Positions 35,658 through 44,681 of a stretch of DNA of 64,000 nucleotides are shown piece by piece. Every line of letters begins with the position of its first letter. Position 1 is the stretch's first letter. Position numbers and translations under genes: made by a program. The stretch comes from Bacteroidota bacterium (GTDB lineage Bacteria; Bacteroidota; Bacteroidia; Cytophagales; Spirosomataceae). Under the pieces are notes generated by a model. The model made no database searches and was not told the DNA's origin. It saw nothing but the letters and a program-made list of their open reading frames with translations. The stretch lies in the NCBI GenBank assembly GCA_020161355.1, contig JAIUOF010000003.1:62001-126000 (forward strand), written 5' to 3'.

Positions 35658-36524
35658 TCAGGATTTTTTAATGCCTCTCAACACGGCTCTGCGAAGATAA
35701 GGTGGCTGCACCACATTGGTTTTTCCATAATAATAAATCATGTAATTCCTTGAAAAACGATTTTCGAAACCATATTTTTCCAACAAATCAAATAAATCCT
35801 TTGCATCCACTTGTCGGTGATAAGTACACACTGCCACTTTGAGGTTCTTCTGATTTTGAATCAATTTTTCAGCACCTCTTAATACCTCACCTTCAGCACC
35901 TTCCACGTCGGCTTTGATAAAAGTTACTTTATTAGAGCCCTTAAAATAAGTGTCGAGTTTGATACACTTTTCGTCATCGTGGTCTGAAACGTATTTCTCA
36001 ACGATCGTCACTTTATCTTTATAAGGAGCAAATGTGGCTTCCAAAGCCGTAATCCAGGAGGGTTCGGTTTCGAAAATATAACAATGAGCTGCTTTCTCAA
36101 TAGCACTCAAAGAAAAATTACCTTCAGCAGCACCTACATCAACGATGATTTCACCTTCCTGCACCTCAAAATCACCTTCCAGATAGCAGTGGGGCGACTC
36201 AGGGTCTTGTTCTAAAAGCAAACTATTGAAATAAATCTGAGCTCTTTTTTTTGACTTTCCATTTTTGAAATAGAGCATTTTACCTTCCCAAAAAGTGTAA
36301 AAAAGTCCGTTTGAGGAATCTAGTTCTATCGGAATGTTTTTATAATCATACTTTTCTGGAAACGAATATGGAAAAATGGTAAGCTTATTTTTTTTCAGAA
36401 AATCAAGTACCTGCTTTTCGTCATCAGCCAAGGTTTGGGATTCCAAAAAAGCTATGATTTTATTTTTGAGCCATTTGAGCCTGATGCTTTTGGGAACAAT
36501 TTTCTTAAAAATGGCCTCTTTCAT
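35658..36524 (-). CDS. FkbM family methyltransferase
   Basis: A 288-residue SAM-dependent methyltransferase. The SAM loop is IIVDVGAAEGNFSLSA, followed by IFETEPSWITALEATF, and the FkbM signature KLDTYFKGSNKVTFIKADVEGAEGEVLRGA is visible as KLDTYF and KADVEGAEGEVLRG. It probably O-methylates a sugar in a surface glycan made with the glycosyltransferase that follows after 1 base. About 80 residues of N-terminal extension precede the catalytic domain. The methylated residue is unknown. Confidence 0.9.
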   Translation of the reverse strand: MKEAIFKKIVPKSIRLKWLKNKIIAFLESQTLADDEKQVLDFLKKNKLTIFPYSFPEKYDYKNIPIELDSSNGLFYTFWEGKMLYFKNGKSKKRAQIYFNSLLLEQDPESPHCYLEGDFEVQEGEIIVDVGAAEGNFSLSAIEKAAHCYIFETEPSWITALEATFAPYKDKVTIVEKYVSDHDDEKCIKLDTYFKGSNKVTFIKADVEGAEGEVLRGAEKLIQNQKNLKVAVCTYHRQVDAKDLFDLLEKYGFENRFSRNYMIYYYGKTNVVQPPYLRRAVLRGIKKS

Positions 36525-36824
36525 TGTTTATTTTTTGAATTAACAAATTTCTAAAATAATAAGTAATACCCAAAACAAAGTAAATTTTTATATCAACCTC
36601 AAATCAAAATGTTTGGTTACAAATAGCCTGAGAGCAGTTTTTTAAAAAATATAAAAATGAATTTTTTATCAAAACTTCAAAAACACAATTTACCAAATAT
36701 ACACACTTAAACAACTAATAAATAAATACTTAAAATTTTTCACCCCCAGTGAATAATTATATTTAAATCAAATTGGATGTATGATTTTTTATATAGAATT
36801 TAGAGGAAATTTAAAACTACTATT
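36525..36824. other. Divergent intergenic region
   Basis: Very AT-rich 300-base spacer between the FkbM gene (minus) and the carboxypeptidase gene (plus). No exact TAnnTTTG box, hairpin or reading frame stands out. Confidence 0.3.
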
Positions 36825-39659
36825 ATGAATAAAAAATTACTTCTATTTGTCAGCTTAATTTTAATAACCTCAATTGCTATAGCACAACAAAAGTACCATC
36901 GGATTTCTGCAAAAATGAGCAAAGAGGATATTCAATCTCTTTTTGCAAAAGGATTGGATGTGGATCATTATCAATTTGAAAATGGGATTTTTAAGGCCGA
37001 AGTTTCAGATAATGATATTTCGGTTTTAAAGGCCAATAACGTCAAAGTCAAATACCTGGTGCGTGATCTGGAAAAAAACATCCCAAAACTCAACAAGAAA
37101 ATTGACCAAAAATCTTCGAAAAACCTTCGGCCGGCAGCCACTCCTGCCAATTTTGCGTTGGGTTCTTATGGCGGGTATTTTAGTTTGCAGGAAATGATAA
37201 ACATCCTTGACCAAATGAGGGTACAATATCCAAATCTTATTTCTGTAAAGTCATCGATCGGAAATACCATAGAAGGACGGCCAATTTATATGGTTAAAAT
37301 CAGTGATAACCCTGATGTGGACGAGTCAGAACCTGAAGTTTTCCTCAATGCCGTACACCATGCCCGCGAGCCCATCAGTCTTAGCCAATTGATATATTTT
37401 ATGTGGCACATACTGGAAAACTATGGAACTGATCCTGAGATCACTACCATACTCAACAGCTCTGAGCTGTATCTTGTACCCGTTGTAAATCCTGATGGAT
37501 ACGAATACAATCGTGGAACCAATCCCAATGGTGGTGGGATGTGGCGAAAAAACAGAAAAAACAATGGAAACGGAACCTATGGTGTGGATATAAATCGAAA
37601 CTACGGATACATGTGGGGGCTAAATAATACGGGCTCGTCTGGCACAACCAGCTCAGAAACTTACCGTGGAACAGCCGCTTTTTCTGAACCTGAAACGCAA
37701 GCGATAAGAAATTTTTGTAATGCTCATGATTTTGTGGCCTCTATGGACTTCCATTCTTATGGTAATTACTGTATCTACCCTTTTGGTTATCAGTCAACCA
37801 ATACCAACCCTGAGCTTTCACTTTTTACACAGCTCGGTACATATTTAACCGCTGAAAATGGCTTTAAAGCCGGAAATTCTCTGGCGACAGTGGGATATTC
37901 TGTAAACGGTGCCGGAGACGACTGGAAATATGGTGAACAAACCACCAAAAATAAAATATACAGTTTTACCCCTGAAGTAGGTACCTCAACTGATGGTTTT
38001 TATCCGGCCCAAAGCCGAATCTTACCACTTTGTGAATCTACTTTACTTATGAACCGGAAAATATTGAAACTATCTTCAAAATTTGCAACTATTGCTACCA
38101 CTTCATCTTCAAGTTCCACTTCACTTTCAGGTAACCTTAGCTTCAGTTTACAGAATTTCAGTGTCAGAAATCCAACGTACACTGTAAATATCAGCACAAG
38201 CAGTCCCTTTGTGACATCGTTAGGAAGCCCTCAAATGTTTAGTAGTATGACCACTTTCCAAACCACAAACGGACAGTTTGCCTATACCCTATCACCCGAT
38301 ACTCCCTATGGTACAGTTATAGATTTTGTAATTACCTTGGATAACGGCCATAGTCCGCAGCAAAAAACTGCAAGTATTACGTATGACTGTGCAGCTCCTT
38401 CGGGTCTTAATGCCACAGGAATCACCACAAATGCAGCAAAAGTTTCCTGGACAGCCACAAGCGATGCACATAAATATGTTGTAGCCTATAAAACTTCGGC
38501 TTCCGCAACCTGGAGCCCTGACCAGACCCTTGATACAACTTATATTGACTTGACTGGACTGACATCACAAACTGCTTATGATTTCAGCGTGCGGGATTCG
38601 ACCTGTACCAACCAAAGTCAGTTTAGTTTTACAACTCAGGCAATTTGCGGTACTCCGGTAAACCTTTCAATTGGGACTATCACTTCAACTTCAGCAAATA
38701 TTTCATGGTTAGCGGCTTCGGGTGCCACTTCCTATAAGGTTGAATATAAACTGGCTTCAGCCACAACATGGACTGTTGCAAATGCGGCCCAGACTGCATT
38801 AACCCAAAGCCTGGGAAGCCTCACTTCATCAAGCATTTATGATGTAAGGATAAGTTCAAACTGTTCATCGGGCACTTCAGGATATTTAAGTGGGCAGTTT
38901 ACCACAGCTGCACCTCCGGCAGTAATTTACTGTGCCAGCAAAGGGTCAAATTCATCTTTGATGTGGGTCGATTATTTCAAACTTTCAAATTTGACCCGCT
39001 CCTCAGGAAATGATGGTGGATACTACAATGGTACTTCTTCAACCATTAACCTTAGTAAGAATACAACTTACACCCTCACCTATTCGGCAGGATATGCTTC
39101 AACCAAATATAGGGTATATTGGAAAGCCTGGATAGACTATAACAACAATGGCTCATTTAACGATAGTGGTGAACAGATTTTGAATGCAAATAGTACAGGT
39201 ACAGGCAATTATTCAGTTTCTTTCAAAGTTCCGACCACCGCAAAATCAGGTCAAACCAGAATCAGAATTGCCATGAAATACAATGCTACCCCAACTTCGT
39301 GCGAAACATTCTCATATGGCGAAGTGGAAGATTTTACAATCAGTATTCCGACAACGGCAGCAAATAGTAATGTCAGAATCGGTGAAGAACCAATTGTTGC
39401 AGTTGCAGAACAGGCTTCAAGTCCAACTATTTTCCCAAATCCGGTTTCAGAGATTTTAACAATTGACCTCAAAGAAGCTTCGACGGATGCCATGAAACTG
39501 GAAGTATTTAATGCCCAGGGTAGAAAAATGACTTCAGAATTCCTGGAACCAAATGCACTTACACATCATTTAAATGTAAGTAAGCTTTTACCCGGGAAAT
39601 ATACGGTCTCGATTCAGGGGAAAGAAAAGACAAGTTCGATACATTTTATAAAGCAGTAA
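36825..39659 (+). CDS. Secreted M14 zinc carboxypeptidase with FnIII, GEVED and type IX sorting domains
   Basis: A 944-residue exported peptidase. Signal peptide about 1-20, then a propeptide-like region with RPAATP near 100. The M14 domain (about 115-410) has HHAREP with HxxE zinc ligands, VPVVNPDGYEYN, GVDINRNYGYMWG, DFHSYGNY with the third ligand, and TPEVGTS with the catalytic Glu. Two fibronectin type III-like modules follow (about 520-690), then a GEVED domain (about 720-845, with FSYGEVEDFTI) and a T9SS type A sorting domain from FPNPVSEILTIDL to the end. It should be exported through T9SS to degrade extracellular protein. A terminator follows directly. Confidence 0.93.
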   Translation: MNKKLLLFVSLILITSIAIAQQKYHRISAKMSKEDIQSLFAKGLDVDHYQFENGIFKAEVSDNDISVLKANNVKVKYLVRDLEKNIPKLNKKIDQKSSKNLRPAATPANFALGSYGGYFSLQEMINILDQMRVQYPNLISVKSSIGNTIEGRPIYMVKISDNPDVDESEPEVFLNAVHHAREPISLSQLIYFMWHILENYGTDPEITTILNSSELYLVPVVNPDGYEYNRGTNPNGGGMWRKNRKNNGNGTYGVDINRNYGYMWGLNNTGSSGTTSSETYRGTAAFSEPETQAIRNFCNAHDFVASMDFHSYGNYCIYPFGYQSTNTNPELSLFTQLGTYLTAENGFKAGNSLATVGYSVNGAGDDWKYGEQTTKNKIYSFTPEVGTSTDGFYPAQSRILPLCESTLLMNRKILKLSSKFATIATTSSSSSTSLSGNLSFSLQNFSVRNPTYTVNISTSSPFVTSLGSPQMFSSMTTFQTTNGQFAYTLSPDTPYGTVIDFVITLDNGHSPQQKTASITYDCAAPSGLNATGITTNAAKVSWTATSDAHKYVVAYKTSASATWSPDQTLDTTYIDLTGLTSQTAYDFSVRDSTCTNQSQFSFTTQAICGTPVNLSIGTITSTSANISWLAASGATSYKVEYKLASATTWTVANAAQTALTQSLGSLTSSSIYDVRISSNCSSGTSGYLSGQFTTAAPPAVIYCASKGSNSSLMWVDYFKLSNLTRSSGNDGGYYNGTSSTINLSKNTTYTLTYSAGYASTKYRVYWKAWIDYNNNGSFNDSGEQILNANSTGTGNYSVSFKVPTTAKSGQTRIRIAMKYNATPTSCETFSYGEVEDFTISIPTTAANSNVRIGEEPIVAVAEQASSPTIFPNPVSEILTIDLKEASTDAMKLEVFNAQGRKMTSEFLEPNALTHHLNVSKLLPGKYTVSIQGKEKTSSIHFIKQ

Positions 39660-39678
39660 AAGTTTGATTATTTTTTTC

Positions 39679-39711
39679 AAAAATCCCTCTGATTAACGGA
39701 GGGATTTTTGT
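39679..39711 (+). terminator. Intrinsic terminator after the carboxypeptidase
   Basis: Stem AAAAATCCCTC / GAGGGATTTTT around a 9-base loop, beginning 20 bases after the stop codon. Confidence 0.88.
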
Positions 39712-39796
39712 ATTAATAGATGGTTTTCAAATATTAAACTTACCTTAAATTTCATTTTGGACAAAAACCAAATTCTGATTTTCGGGTCAAAGGTAC

Positions 39797-39804
39797 TAAG
39801 TTTG
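39797..39804 (+). promoter_or_regulatory. Bacteroidota -7 promoter box
   Basis: TAAGTTTG matches TAnnTTTG, 23 bases ahead of the DUF1254 gene's ATG. Confidence 0.5.
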
Positions 39805-39827
39805 TAGCTTATTTATTTCCAAAAAAA

Positions 39828-41222
39828 ATGAAAACCCTTGAAAAACTACTGCTCTTAACCTTATTATTCACATCTTTCACTAAAGGTTTTAGCCAAATCA
39901 CTAATAAAGATGAACTTGAAGCTTATAAAGCTGCTTACAATTCATTTATCTGGGGATATCCGGTAGTAAGTTTAGGGTTGGAATCAAAAAGATTTTCTGA
40001 GGAAATTGCACCTAAAAGTGCATTTAACAATCTTTCCATATTCACGAAAGAATCGGAAGATACAAAGGAAGAAAGAGATGTAAATGAGGATATTATATAT
40101 GCAAAAGGTTACTTTGATTTAAAAAATACAGGTCTGATTATTTCACTTCCGGCATTGACTGTAAAAAGTTATTATTCAATCTCGTTCAATGATGCTTTTA
40201 GTAATAATTTCGATAATTTCAGTTCATTAAAAAACCCGGCAAAAGATACGAAAATACTTTTGATAGGTCCTGATTATAAAGGAGAACTACCCAAAAACAT
40301 TAAAAAAGTAATTAAGGCACCTACTAATTTCGGTTGGATTTTAGCCAGAAGTTCTGTTGTTGATAAACTTGAACTAACCGAAGCCAAAAAAACTCTTGAA
40401 ACCATAAAAATTGAGACTTATCCAAAAGCAGGACTAGTTTCAGATTATTGGCATAGAAATAACATTGATTTTTTACTTAAAAAACCCGAAACCATCGCCA
40501 CTATTGCCGCAATGGACTGGAGAACATATTTTAAGGTGCTTTCACAGTTTTTGATTGAAAACAAAATTCCTGAATCGCAAGCTAAGTATATAGCTGATTT
40601 TGCAAAAATAGGGTTGGTACCGGGAGAAGAATATGAAAAAACTAAAGTAAAAAAAAGCATTGAAAGAGGTATAAAGCAGGGTTTTCTTGATGCCGTGGAA
40701 TTACTTAAAAATGAGGCCCCAAAGCAGATAGATTATGATAAAAAAGGCTGGTTTTATAATGTAGGTGAAGGAAAATGGGGAAATAAATACACCAAAAACG
40801 CCGCCTCGGCCATGAATGGTTTCGACCAAAGTGCAGCAGAAGAATTTATGAAATATCAAACTTTGGTAGATGCTGACAATGAAACTTTGAATGGGGCAGG
40901 AAAAGGCTATAAAATGACATTTAAGAAACTTCAGTTACCGGCAACAAAAGCTTTTTGGACTATCAATATTTTGGACAATAACGATCTCATTTATTCTAAT
41001 CCAAAAAACAAATATGGATTTAACAATAAAACCAAAGGCGTAAAACTTCAAAAAGACGGTTCCCTGATTTTATTTTTCCAAACCACCCCTCCTAAAAACC
41101 AGGAACCTAACTGGATTCCAGTACCCGAAGGTGGGTTTAAGGTTATAATGAAAGTTTACAACCCCGGCGAAGACGTGGTCAGCGGTGAATGGATACCTCA
41201 GCAGCTGGAGAAGATTAAATAG
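39828..41222 (+). CDS. DUF1254/DUF1214 domain exported protein
   Basis: A 464-residue protein with signal peptide (about 1-22, ending GFSQ). The N-terminal DUF1254 part shows YNSFIWGYPVVSLGLESKRF in pieces (FIWGYPVVS) and YFDLKNTGLIISLPAL. The C-terminal DUF1214 part shows PATKAFWTINILDNNDLIYSNPKNKYGFNN in pieces (FWTINILDNND), and FFQTTPPKNQEPNWIPVPEGGF near the end, typical of this widespread family. The biochemical function is unknown; it is expected in the periplasm. The gene is alone, and its stop is one base from that of the convergent rhomboid gene. Confidence 0.88.
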   Translation: MKTLEKLLLLTLLFTSFTKGFSQITNKDELEAYKAAYNSFIWGYPVVSLGLESKRFSEEIAPKSAFNNLSIFTKESEDTKEERDVNEDIIYAKGYFDLKNTGLIISLPALTVKSYYSISFNDAFSNNFDNFSSLKNPAKDTKILLIGPDYKGELPKNIKKVIKAPTNFGWILARSSVVDKLELTEAKKTLETIKIETYPKAGLVSDYWHRNNIDFLLKKPETIATIAAMDWRTYFKVLSQFLIENKIPESQAKYIADFAKIGLVPGEEYEKTKVKKSIERGIKQGFLDAVELLKNEAPKQIDYDKKGWFYNVGEGKWGNKYTKNAASAMNGFDQSAAEEFMKYQTLVDADNETLNGAGKGYKMTFKKLQLPATKAFWTINILDNNDLIYSNPKNKYGFNNKTKGVKLQKDGSLILFFQTTPPKNQEPNWIPVPEGGFKVIMKVYNPGEDVVSGEWIPQQLEKIK

Positions 41223-41223
41223 C

Positions 41224-41841
41224 TCAGAAGGAACTCAATATCTGATCTAAAAATCCTTTGATGGAACCCGGATAGGCCACAGCCATAAAAGCAATGCCAA
41301 AAAGTCCTCCCCAGAGATGAGCAAGGTGGTTAATATTATCACCTTGCCTTTTGTCCATATATATAGAATAAGCGATGTAAAGTATTGCAAAAATATATGC
41401 AGGCATAGGTACCGGTATGGGTAGCATCATCAATTTGTTCATCGGTGCCAGAATGATACTTGCAAAAACAATAGAGCTCACTCCTCCACTAGCACCCAAT
41501 GAATTAAAATAAGGGTTGTCTTTGTGGCGAAACAAATCAGGAATATTTGCTACGATAACTCCCAAAACAAACAAAGCAACATAAGCCAGGCGGCCGTTTG
41601 TCCCAAAAATATAAATAAAGTATGGCTCGACCATGTTACCAAACAAATACATGGCATACATATTAAAAATAAGATGCATAAAGTCGCCATGAATAAATCC
41701 GGAGGTTATGAGGCGATAATATTCTTTTCGGTGATATACCGCATGAGGATTGTTAATCAACCTGAATTTCAAAGTACTATCTTTCATTGCAAAATAACTG
41801 ATTGCAACGGTTACGATAATTAGTAGGATATTTATACTCAT
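41224..41841 (-). CDS. Rhomboid family intramembrane serine protease
   Basis: A 205-residue polytopic membrane protease with about six helices. Catalytic Ser is in LGASGGVSS (GxSG), catalytic His in NHLAHLWGGLFGIAF near the end, and HLIFNMYAMYLFG is the conserved N-terminal oxyanion/His region. It cleaves membrane-anchored substrates. It sits 4 bases downstream of the polyprenyl synthase gene and is probably co-transcribed with it. The substrate is unknown. Confidence 0.93.
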   Translation of the reverse strand: MSINILLIIVTVAISYFAMKDSTLKFRLINNPHAVYHRKEYYRLITSGFIHGDFMHLIFNMYAMYLFGNMVEPYFIYIFGTNGRLAYVALFVLGVIVANIPDLFRHKDNPYFNSLGASGGVSSIVFASIILAPMNKLMMLPIPVPMPAYIFAILYIAYSIYMDKRQGDNINHLAHLWGGLFGIAFMAVAYPGSIKGFLDQILSSF

Positions 41842-41845
41842 TTTT

Positions 41846-42820
41846 TCAATTTTCTCTGTTTAATAATTGTAATCCAAAGGCTTTTAGTGGTTGCTTCTTT
41901 TCTTCAGAAACATTCAGCTTGTCAAGTGCAGCGAAAGCAATGTCAAAATAATGTACGGAAAGTGCCTCTGCAGCGGGTTTGATTTCCAAAGAATTAAAAA
42001 TTTCCCGAACATCGCTTACTTTTTCCATAGGATCGAAGGAAGTCTTTTTCAGCCATTCTCTTAACCGGGCACCTTCAGAAAGATTTTCCGAAACTTCAAG
42101 AGCATGTAAAAGAAGCCAGGTTTTTTTATTTTCAATAATATCCCCTCCTACTTGTTTGCCAAACTTCTTGGGGTCGGCATACACATCCAGAATATCATCT
42201 TTTAACTGAAACCCGATTCCCATATTCTCACCTATCGAATAAAGCAATTTTACTGATTCTTCGTCTGCCTCTGCTATAAGGCCCCCCAATTCAAGAGCAT
42301 AACCCAATAAAACAGAGGTCTTTAAACGAATCATTTCAATGTATTCTTCTTTGCTCACATTCTTCCGAATAGCAAAATCCATATCCATCATCTGGCCTTC
42401 ACACACTTCTGAGGCGGTTTGATTGAATCTTGAAAATACTTTTTTAAACACGCTGTCCTCAACATTCTCCAAAAGTTTGTAGGCAGCCACCAACATCACA
42501 TCACCGGAAAGAATAGCGGTATTCACGTCCCATTTTTCATGAACTGTAGGCTTGCCCCTGCGTGCGGGGGCGTTGTCCATGATATCATCATGCATCAAAG
42601 TAAAATTGTGAAAAACCTCTACTGCCAGGGCAGGTTTCAATGCTTTTTGCCATTTATAAAGCCACATATTGGCGGCCATCAGGGTCAATGCAGGTCTTAG
42701 TCTTTTTCCACCTATTGACATGAGATATTTTATTGGGGCATACAATTCAGGTGGATTTTCTCCATAAGAATATCCTTCCAACTCATTGTTTATAGCTTCC
42801 AAATAGGTATTTAAGGGCAT
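41846..42820 (-). CDS. Polyprenyl (geranylgeranyl/octaprenyl) diphosphate synthase
   Basis: A 324-residue trans-prenyltransferase. The first aspartate-rich motif is FTLMHDDIMDNAPARRG (DDIMD) and the second is GFQLKDDILDVYADP (DDILD); GGKRLRPAL and the KTSVLL helix are also present. It makes C15-C40 allylic diphosphates for quinones or carotenoids by adding isopentenyl diphosphate. The chain length cannot be read reliably. I chose ATG at 42820, giving MPLNTYLEA; a TTG at 42841 in frame would add seven residues. The rhomboid gene follows after 4 bases. Confidence 0.92.
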   Translation of the reverse strand: MPLNTYLEAINNELEGYSYGENPPELYAPIKYLMSIGGKRLRPALTLMAANMWLYKWQKALKPALAVEVFHNFTLMHDDIMDNAPARRGKPTVHEKWDVNTAILSGDVMLVAAYKLLENVEDSVFKKVFSRFNQTASEVCEGQMMDMDFAIRKNVSKEEYIEMIRLKTSVLLGYALELGGLIAEADEESVKLLYSIGENMGIGFQLKDDILDVYADPKKFGKQVGGDIIENKKTWLLLHALEVSENLSEGARLREWLKKTSFDPMEKVSDVREIFNSLEIKPAAEALSVHYFDIAFAALDKLNVSEEKKQPLKAFGLQLLNREN

Positions 42821-42902
42821 GGTAAATTTTTTAAAATTCAAAATTACGCGAAAAAGACAGATTAATTCTGCATTTTAAGAAAGCGTTTTTAAACTACAAC
42901 CT

Positions 42903-44252
42903 CTAATGGGTCTTTTTGGTTTGCAATAGATATAAAGGATAACTAAAAACAAGAAATACTATGGCAAATATTGTACTTTTTACATCATTGTAAATGGCAC
43001 CGCCCAAAAACATGACTGAAACTATTAGCAAAAGCCAGGGCACAAATGGATACCCCGGCACCTTAAATGGCCGACTCAATTCCGGTTCTGATTTTCTGAG
43101 CTTTAAAAGTGAGGCAAATCCTGCTGCATAACTCATTACGAAGAAGAAAGTGGCGATATCTGAAAGCACTCCACTGAATTCTTTGCCATCGATAGTGAAA
43201 AAATTTCCGATTAATATCAAAAAAACTGAACCCGCAGTTGTCAGCGGCATTGCCACCGAAGGTGTGCCGCCCTCATTGACTTTTTGTGCAAATGCCGGAA
43301 ACAAGCCATCTCTGCTCATGGAAAAAATAACTCTCGGGGCAAACATGGTTTGGGCATTGAGCATTCCAAGTATTGAAAGCATCAGAAAGAAAGTCACAAT
43401 TTTGGCTGACTTCTCCCCAAAAATCAATAAAATAGCATCAGAGGCAGCTAATTTGGAGTGTGAAAGTATATCTAAAGGTAAAATGTGTAAGATTGCTGCA
43501 TTGACTAACAAATAGATAATGATTACCATTAAAACCCCTAAAATCATTGATTTTGGTAAACTTTTGGCAGGATTGGTATTTTCTTCCGAAAAATAAGATG
43601 CAGTATGCCAGCCATCAAATGTATAGAACACCGCCTGAAGAGCTGCAATAATACCAAAAAACAAAGCGGGTTTTTCCACTTTTTCAGTGGTTAGTTTTAA
43701 GTTTTCATAGTCAACTTTATCACCAAACCAAAAACAAAGGCCAACGAAGGCTATTAAGCCCAATGCCTTTAGAAAGGACAAAATCTCCTGAGACCTTCCC
43801 CCTGCTTTTGTTCCAGCAAAATGAAATAAAGTAAGTACTATCAAAATCATTACAGCTATAATCCTGACATAGGTAGTTAGTCCCGGCACCAACAAGGCTA
43901 TGTATTCACTCATGGTATAGGCTCCAAAACCCAATGCCGAAACTGTGCCCAACCAACTGGTGATGCCGGTAATAAACCCAAAATAATTTCCAAAAGCACG
44001 GCGTGCATATACATACCATGAGCCCGCCTGTGGCAAAGATACCCCAAGCTCGATTGCACACATTACACCGAGTAAGGCATATAAACTAACCGCAATCCAT
44101 ACTCCCATTATTAGCCAATAGTCACCCAGCAATCCGGCGATAGGCCCGGGTTTTCTCAGGATGCCTGTTCCGATGGTGCCTCCAATCGTGACTGCAATTC
44201 CGAAACCTACCCCCAGAAGTTTAAGAAGTTTATTCTGTGATTGTTTTGACAT
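42903..44252 (-). CDS. APC family amino acid permease
   Basis: A 449-residue transporter with about 12 membrane helices. The first helix has the unwound GGTIGTGILRKPG signature of APC carriers; also seen are SLPQAGSWYVYARRAFG, FYTFDGWHTASYFSEE and an SRPFKVPGYP loop before the last helices. This pattern fits the basic/neutral amino acid permease group. It is transcribed divergently from SusC across a 429-base spacer, which may be coincidence. The substrate is likely an amino acid but is not defined. Confidence 0.9.
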   Translation of the reverse strand: MSKQSQNKLLKLLGVGFGIAVTIGGTIGTGILRKPGPIAGLLGDYWLIMGVWIAVSLYALLGVMCAIELGVSLPQAGSWYVYARRAFGNYFGFITGITSWLGTVSALGFGAYTMSEYIALLVPGLTTYVRIIAVMILIVLTLFHFAGTKAGGRSQEILSFLKALGLIAFVGLCFWFGDKVDYENLKLTTEKVEKPALFFGIIAALQAVFYTFDGWHTASYFSEENTNPAKSLPKSMILGVLMVIIIYLLVNAAILHILPLDILSHSKLAASDAILLIFGEKSAKIVTFFLMLSILGMLNAQTMFAPRVIFSMSRDGLFPAFAQKVNEGGTPSVAMPLTTAGSVFLILIGNFFTIDGKEFSGVLSDIATFFFVMSYAAGFASLLKLRKSEPELSRPFKVPGYPFVPWLLLIVSVMFLGGAIYNDVKSTIFAIVFLVFSYPLYLLQTKKTH

Positions 44253-44681
44253 TAATAATAATTTCAGATTTTATGGTTGATACAATAATATGTTCCAGTA
44301 ATAATTTGAAAAGTACTTCAATAAAAACTAAAGATTATTTTATCCTCATTTTTTTTTAGAAAACCTTTCCAAAAAAGAAATACTACAATTAAACGCTTTT
44401 AAAAACAGGTTTTAAAGGGGCAATTTAGAGATATCCGAATGAAATTTCAAACAATCAGATTTAATCAAAATAATAAATCAATAAACAAATGGCTCGTAAA
44501 ATCATTGATTTCAAAATTCTATTACCGCAAAATCTTAATGTTATTTTAATATAATACACTAAAAAAGTTAAAGAAATTAGGAAAAATAGTAAATACACAA
44601 AAAAATATTTGGTTAAAATACTATCGTACACTTATTTGCAGGTTAATTAATCTATTTTTTTAACAAACTATAAAACTTTCT
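44253..44681. other. Divergent intergenic region upstream of susC
   Basis: AT-rich spacer between the APC permease (minus) and the SusC-like gene (plus). Other than long A/T runs I see no gene, hairpin or repeat that I can support, and no exact -7 box near the SusC start. Confidence 0.3.
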